A stretch of 64,000 bases of DNA, from NCBI GenBank assembly GCA_024693365.1, contig JAILLF010000030.1, positions 1-64,000 on the forward strand, in the 5' to 3' direction. Of the stretch, positions 60,532-64,000 are shown piece by piece. Positions within the stretch are counted from its first letter, which is position 1. Every line of letters starts with the position of its first letter. Below the pieces are notes generated by a model. It did not search any database. It was not told the DNA's origin and saw only the letters and a list, made by a program, of their open reading frames with translations. The stretch is from Acetatifactor sp. GTDB taxonomy: Bacteria > Bacillota > Clostridia > Lachnospirales > Lachnospiraceae. Both the position numbers and the translations under genes were made by a program.

Positions 60532-62298
60532 ATGAAGAAGTTGTTAGAGTTGCTTTCGGAGGAGATGGGACAGGCTTTTGAGGCGGCGGGATATGACGCA
60601 GCGCTTGGAAAGGTGGGACTGTCCAACAGACCGGACCTCTGTGAATTCCAGTGTAACGGCGCGATGGCGGGGGCGAAGCAGTATCACAAGGCACCCATCA
60701 TGATCGCGAACGAGGTGGCCGCAAAGCTTGGGGGCAGCGAGGCATTTGAAGAGGTAAATGCCGTGGCGCCCGGCTTCCTAAATTTGAAATTAAAGAAAGA
60801 GTATTTGCCCAAATTGCTCGAGGTGATGGCAAAGGAGCCCAAGTTTGGTCTGGAAAAGCCTGAAAAGATCAAGAAGCTTGTAATCGATTACGGCGGAGCC
60901 AACGTGGCCAAGCCTTTGCACGTAGGACATCTGCGCTCTGCGGTCATTGGCGGGTGCGTAAAGCGCATGAATCGTTACGTGGGACATGAAGTCATTGGTG
61001 ATGCGCACCTCGGCGACTGGGGCTTGCAGATGGGCCTTGTGATCGCAGGCCTGAAGGAGCGTTATCCGGATTGGGTTTATTTTGATGAGAGCTATGAGGG
61101 AGAGTATCCTGAGATTGCCCCCTTTGACATTTCCGAGCTGGAGGAGATTTACCCCGCATCCAGCAAACGGTCTAAGTCCGACGCGGAGTACAAGGCGAAG
61201 GCCATGGAGGCAACCTACAAGTTCCAACAGGGCGTTCGCGGTTATTGGGCACTTGGTCAGATGATTCGCGAGGTTTCCATCAAGGATCTGAAAAAGGTCT
61301 ATACGACGTTGAACTGCGAGTTTGATCTTTGGAACGGCGAGAGCACGATCAAGGACTTGATCCCGGAAATGGTGCAGTACATGAAAGACGGCGGCTATGC
61401 ATATATCAGTGACGGGGCGCTTGTGGTTGACGTGAAGGAAGAGACGGATACGAAGGAGATGCCGCCTTGCATGATTCTGAAGTCGGACGGCGCATCCCTG
61501 TATAATACGACGGACCTTGCCACGATCATGGACCGCGTTCAGAAGTTTAATCCTGACCGGATCATTTATCTGACGGACAAGCGTCAGGACTTATATTTCC
61601 AGCAGGTATTCCGCTGCGCAAGGAAGACGAAGCTTGTAAAGCCTGAGGTGGAGCTTGACTGGATCGGTTTCGGCACCGTGAACGGACAGGACGGCAAGCC
61701 CTTTAAGACCCGCGACGGCGGCGTGATGCGCCTCGAACGCCTCATTCAGGACACGGAAGATGAGATGTACCGCAAGATCCGTGAGGGCAGGGAGATGTCC
61801 GAGGAGGAAGCGCGCAAGGTGGCAAACCAGGTGGCGCTCGCCGCACTGATCTACGGAGATCTGTCAAATCAGGCTTCCAAGGATTATATTTTTGACATGG
61901 ACAGGTTTACCTCATTTGAAGGAGACACCGGCCCTTATATTCTTTATACCATTGTCCGCATCAAATCCATTCTTGCGAAGTATGCGGAGCAGGGCGGGGA
62001 CGCATCAGCGGCAAAGCTTGGCATGGCGCAGAGCGATTCCGAGAAGGCACTCGTAATGCAACTTTTGCAGTTCCATTCCATGATGGAGGGAGCGGCAGCA
62101 GAGCTTGCGCCTCACCGGGTTTGCGCCTACGTGTATGAGCTTGCCAATGATTTCAACCGTTTCTATCATGAGACCAAGATCCTGACCGAGGAGGACGAGG
62201 CAAAGAAAGCCGGATGGATCGCGCTGCTTTCCCTTGTCAAGGACGTTATGCTGGATTGCATTTCCGTTTTGGGATTTGAAGCTCCGGAAAAGATGTAA
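60532..62298 (+). CDS. argS: arginyl-tRNA synthetase
   Basis: 588 residues, class I. HVGHLRSAVIG is the HIGH motif; the KMSK region is altered (GKPFKTRDGG), as in many ArgRS. N-terminal additional domain and C-terminal anticodon-binding domain with YVYELANDFNRFYHE are present. Own promoter directly upstream. Start ATG 60532. Confidence 0.96.
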   Translation: MKKLLELLSEEMGQAFEAAGYDAALGKVGLSNRPDLCEFQCNGAMAGAKQYHKAPIMIANEVAAKLGGSEAFEEVNAVAPGFLNLKLKKEYLPKLLEVMAKEPKFGLEKPEKIKKLVIDYGGANVAKPLHVGHLRSAVIGGCVKRMNRYVGHEVIGDAHLGDWGLQMGLVIAGLKERYPDWVYFDESYEGEYPEIAPFDISELEEIYPASSKRSKSDAEYKAKAMEATYKFQQGVRGYWALGQMIREVSIKDLKKVYTTLNCEFDLWNGESTIKDLIPEMVQYMKDGGYAYISDGALVVDVKEETDTKEMPPCMILKSDGASLYNTTDLATIMDRVQKFNPDRIIYLTDKRQDLYFQQVFRCARKTKLVKPEVELDWIGFGTVNGQDGKPFKTRDGGVMRLERLIQDTEDEMYRKIREGREMSEEEARKVANQVALAALIYGDLSNQASKDYIFDMDRFTSFEGDTGPYILYTIVRIKSILAKYAEQGGDASAAKLGMAQSDSEKALVMQLLQFHSMMEGAAAELAPHRVCAYVYELANDFNRFYHETKILTEEDEAKKAGWIALLSLVKDVMLDCISVLGFEAPEKM

Positions 62299-62327
62299 GG
62301 GGCTGAATGGAATTTGGGAGGTGTTTT

Positions 62328-63149
62328 ATGATTTTACCGTTATGGTTTAAGATTCTTTTCAGCATCTTTTTGTTTTTCCTGGGGGCCAGCGTATATTCCT
62401 TTCTCAACGTGGTCATTTTCCGCGTGCCCAGGGGAGAGGAGTTTGTAAAGACCAGATCCCATTGTCCGGGATGCGGAAAGCTGCTTTCGCCGATGGAACT
62501 GGTGCCGGTGGTGAGCTATGTCTGCCTCGGCGGAAAATGTAAGAATTGCGGCTCCAAGATCGGATGCAGGGACGTTTTGATCGAGGTATTTGGAGGATGC
62601 AGCGCCATCGCGAGCTTCTGGGTTTTCTTTGGAAAGACCGTCGGAAGCATGGCGGAGGCTGCAATGGGTGACTTTTACGGTATGATCCTTGCGGCGATTA
62701 CCGCATTTTCGCTGATCGGGGCCTTGACGGTAATCACTTTCATTCAGATCGACATGGGCGTTGTGAAGCGCGGAACGGTGATAGCGCTTGCCGTGATCGC
62801 AGCGGCCGGGATTTTTACGATGCCCGAGGTCCTTTGGACGGACAGGCTGATCGGGGCTTTCTGCCTAAGCATTTTTGTGGCGATCCTTGCGCTTGCGTTT
62901 AAGAAGACAATCCCGCTTGGGCTTGCATGGATGCCTGCGCTTGTGGGAGCCGTGATCGGATGGGATAAGCTTCTTTTGGCGGCGCTTCCTGCGGCGATCG
63001 TGATCGCGCTCGTGGAGTTGCTGGCCGTCTTGATCGCAGGAAAAAAGCCTGTTGGAAAGCATTTCAAACTGGCTCTTGCACTTGGTGCGGGACTCGCGGC
63101 GGCAATCCTTTTTGGCCAGCAGATCGTTGATCTTTTGGGAATTGTATAA
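62328..63149 (+). CDS. A24-type prepilin peptidase-like membrane protein
   Basis: 273 residues with about seven spans and the cytosolic zinc motif CPGC ... CKNC after VPRGEEFVKTRS. The first catalytic Asp is in IQIDMGVV. The second motif is GWDK rather than GxGD, so the Gly-Gly backbone is changed but the Asp is kept. GGGAGG sits 6 bases before ATG 62328. It precedes a surface protein gene that could be its substrate. Whether it is active is unclear. Confidence 0.75.
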   Translation: MILPLWFKILFSIFLFFLGASVYSFLNVVIFRVPRGEEFVKTRSHCPGCGKLLSPMELVPVVSYVCLGGKCKNCGSKIGCRDVLIEVFGGCSAIASFWVFFGKTVGSMAEAAMGDFYGMILAAITAFSLIGALTVITFIQIDMGVVKRGTVIALAVIAAAGIFTMPEVLWTDRLIGAFCLSIFVAILALAFKKTIPLGLAWMPALVGAVIGWDKLLLAALPAAIVIALVELLAVLIAGKKPVGKHFKLALALGAGLAAAILFGQQIVDLLGIV

Positions 63150-63166
63150 TTGCATTATTTTGCTTT

Positions 63167-63198
63167 AAAGCGGCTGGTCATTGGACAAGCCGCTTTTT
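63167..63198 (+). terminator. terminator after the prepilin peptidase gene
   Basis: AAAGCGGCT (63167-63175) pairs with AGCCGCTTT (63188-63196) and is followed by TTTT. Confidence 0.85.
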
Positions 63199-63272
63199 TG
63201 CGGCGGACGTGCGGGCTTTGTTATTATCTGACAATAATGTGCGCGAAAACAGTGGAATATTTGGCAAAATGC

Positions 63273-63301
63273 TTGAATAATGACAGAAATTGTGCTAAAA
63301 T
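63273..63301 (+). promoter_or_regulatory. promoter of the surface protein gene
   Basis: TTGAAT (63273-63278), a 17-base spacer and TAAAAT (63296-63301), about 90 bases before the start codon. Confidence 0.7.
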
Positions 63302-63390
63302 ATCGGTAAATATGGGAGACTATACTCAGGGGGGAGCCACGTCGATAACAATTATATAAAAAAAATTGAGCAGGAAAGGAGGAGACGGCT

Positions 63391-64000
63391 ATGAAGACCA
63401 TTGGCGAAAATGGCGCTGAAACCAGGCCAAATGGAAAACAGAAAGTTTCCAAAACCCGCATGCGATTTCGGCTTTTGATCACGGCCATCGTTTTGCTGGT
63501 ATCCTTTTCCTCTCTGGTGACAGTAACGTTTGCCTGGTATATTTACCAGACGGGAGCGAAGACTTCCAACATCCGCATGGCCGTAGGCGCAGGCAGTACC
63601 CTCCAGATCAGCAATCAATATGACGGGGAATACGGCAGCTCCGCACTGATGGATGAATTTCACGGCGCATTACATCCTGTGTCAACGAATCGCATTTTGG
63701 GCGGGTTCCAAAAGGTGACCGCGTTTACGCAGGAAGTGCAAATGAAGGACAGGCGGGCCGTTCTCTTTGGCGAAGTGGAGACCAATGACTACTACAAGAC
63801 GACGCTTTACGTCCGCGTTGGCGGCAACAAGCAAATGATCTATCTTTCCAACATCGGCTTTGAGGACGACGATCCCGACAATCCCATTTCCACTGCGATC
63901 CGGATTGGTTTTGTGATCCATGAGCCCGGTAAGGATAAGCCTGCCGTGAAGGAGTACGTGTTTGCCATCAACGAAGGGGATAACCCCAGGGCGCTTTACA
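63391..64000 (+). CDS. secreted or surface-anchored protein, N-terminal part (runs off the window)
   Basis: At least 203 residues, open to the right edge. AAAGGAGGAG precedes ATG 63391. A basic stretch (KTRMRFR) and hydrophobic segment (LLITAIVLLVSFSSLVTVTF) end at AWYIYQTGAKTS, followed by a beta-rich Asp/Gly/Asn extracellular region. This resembles the N-terminal anchor of exported fibre-type or TasA-like proteins in this bacterial family. It lies next to a prepilin-peptidase-like gene. Identity unproven. Confidence 0.7.
   Translation, partial: MKTIGENGAETRPNGKQKVSKTRMRFRLLITAIVLLVSFSSLVTVTFAWYIYQTGAKTSNIRMAVGAGSTLQISNQYDGEYGSSALMDEFHGALHPVSTNRILGGFQKVTAFTQEVQMKDRRAVLFGEVETNDYYKTTLYVRVGGNKQMIYLSNIGFEDDDPDNPISTAIRIGFVIHEPGKDKPAVKEYVFAINEGDNPRALY

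Overview
The window looks like the chromosome of a Lachnospiraceae-type member of the Clostridia. The support is low-to-mid GC, AGGAGG-type ribosome binding sites, TTGACA/TATAAT promoters, a QueH-type queuosine enzyme, a fused 1265-residue PurL, small secreted and membrane proteins typical of that family, and BspA-type leucine-rich surface proteins. Species cannot be fixed from sequence alone. No rRNA, integrase, intact insertion sequence or CRISPR array was seen. One tRNA (Trp, CCA anticodon) is present.

Layout. 1-3.9 kb: the 3' end of one BspA-like surface protein and a complete tandem paralogue. 4.0-5.7 kb: plsC-like acyltransferase and pyrF. 5.8-9.4 kb: a MarR regulator with a 45-bp palindromic operator on its own promoter, then two ArsA/Get3-like ATPases flanking a small unknown protein. 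9.5-14.1 kb: an ECF sigma factor, a membrane anti-sigma factor, two small secreted proteins and a large lipoprotein; this block is AT-richer and differs in codon context. 14.2-21.9 kb, minus strand: a polyamine operon (speA, a metallopeptidase lipoprotein, speE, speB, carboxyspermidine dehydrogenase, nspC) behind a long leader with an intrinsic terminator. 22.4-31.4 kb: a heterodimeric ABC exporter, a GtrII-like membrane protein, pyrE and an M29-type aminopeptidase. 31.5-35.3 kb: purE-purM-purN-purD. 35.4-42.7 kb: SH3 membrane protein, GntR regulator with clpC, radA and HU. 43-45 kb: tRNA-Trp, nuclease-tail debris, two unknown proteins and a TetR regulator. 45.3-49.1 kb: purL. 49.1-50.4 kb: no convincing gene, but several tandem-repeat families including a 52-bp hairpin array. 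50.4-55.0 kb: carA-carB. 55.2-64 kb: a decayed SBP-GGDEF gene, superoxide dismutase, MATE pump, queH, a zinc-ribbon membrane protein, argS, a prepilin-peptidase-like protein and the start of a surface protein.

How the genes fit together. The window is rich in nucleotide synthesis (pyrF, pyrE, carAB, purE/M/N/D/L) and polyamine synthesis from arginine (SpeA then SpeB to putrescine, then either SpeE or the carboxyspermidine branch). Around this core lie membrane and surface functions. Two themes stand out. Tandem minisatellites are common, both in intergenic DNA and as in-frame repeat tails on unrelated proteins (agmatinase, CarA, the BspA-like protein, the SH3 protein). Several regulatory leaders (speA, carA) look long and structured and I could not assign them to a known RNA class.

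Coordinates of starts were chosen from ribosome-binding-site spacing where several were possible. All functional calls rest on motif and architecture recognition by eye, not on database searches.
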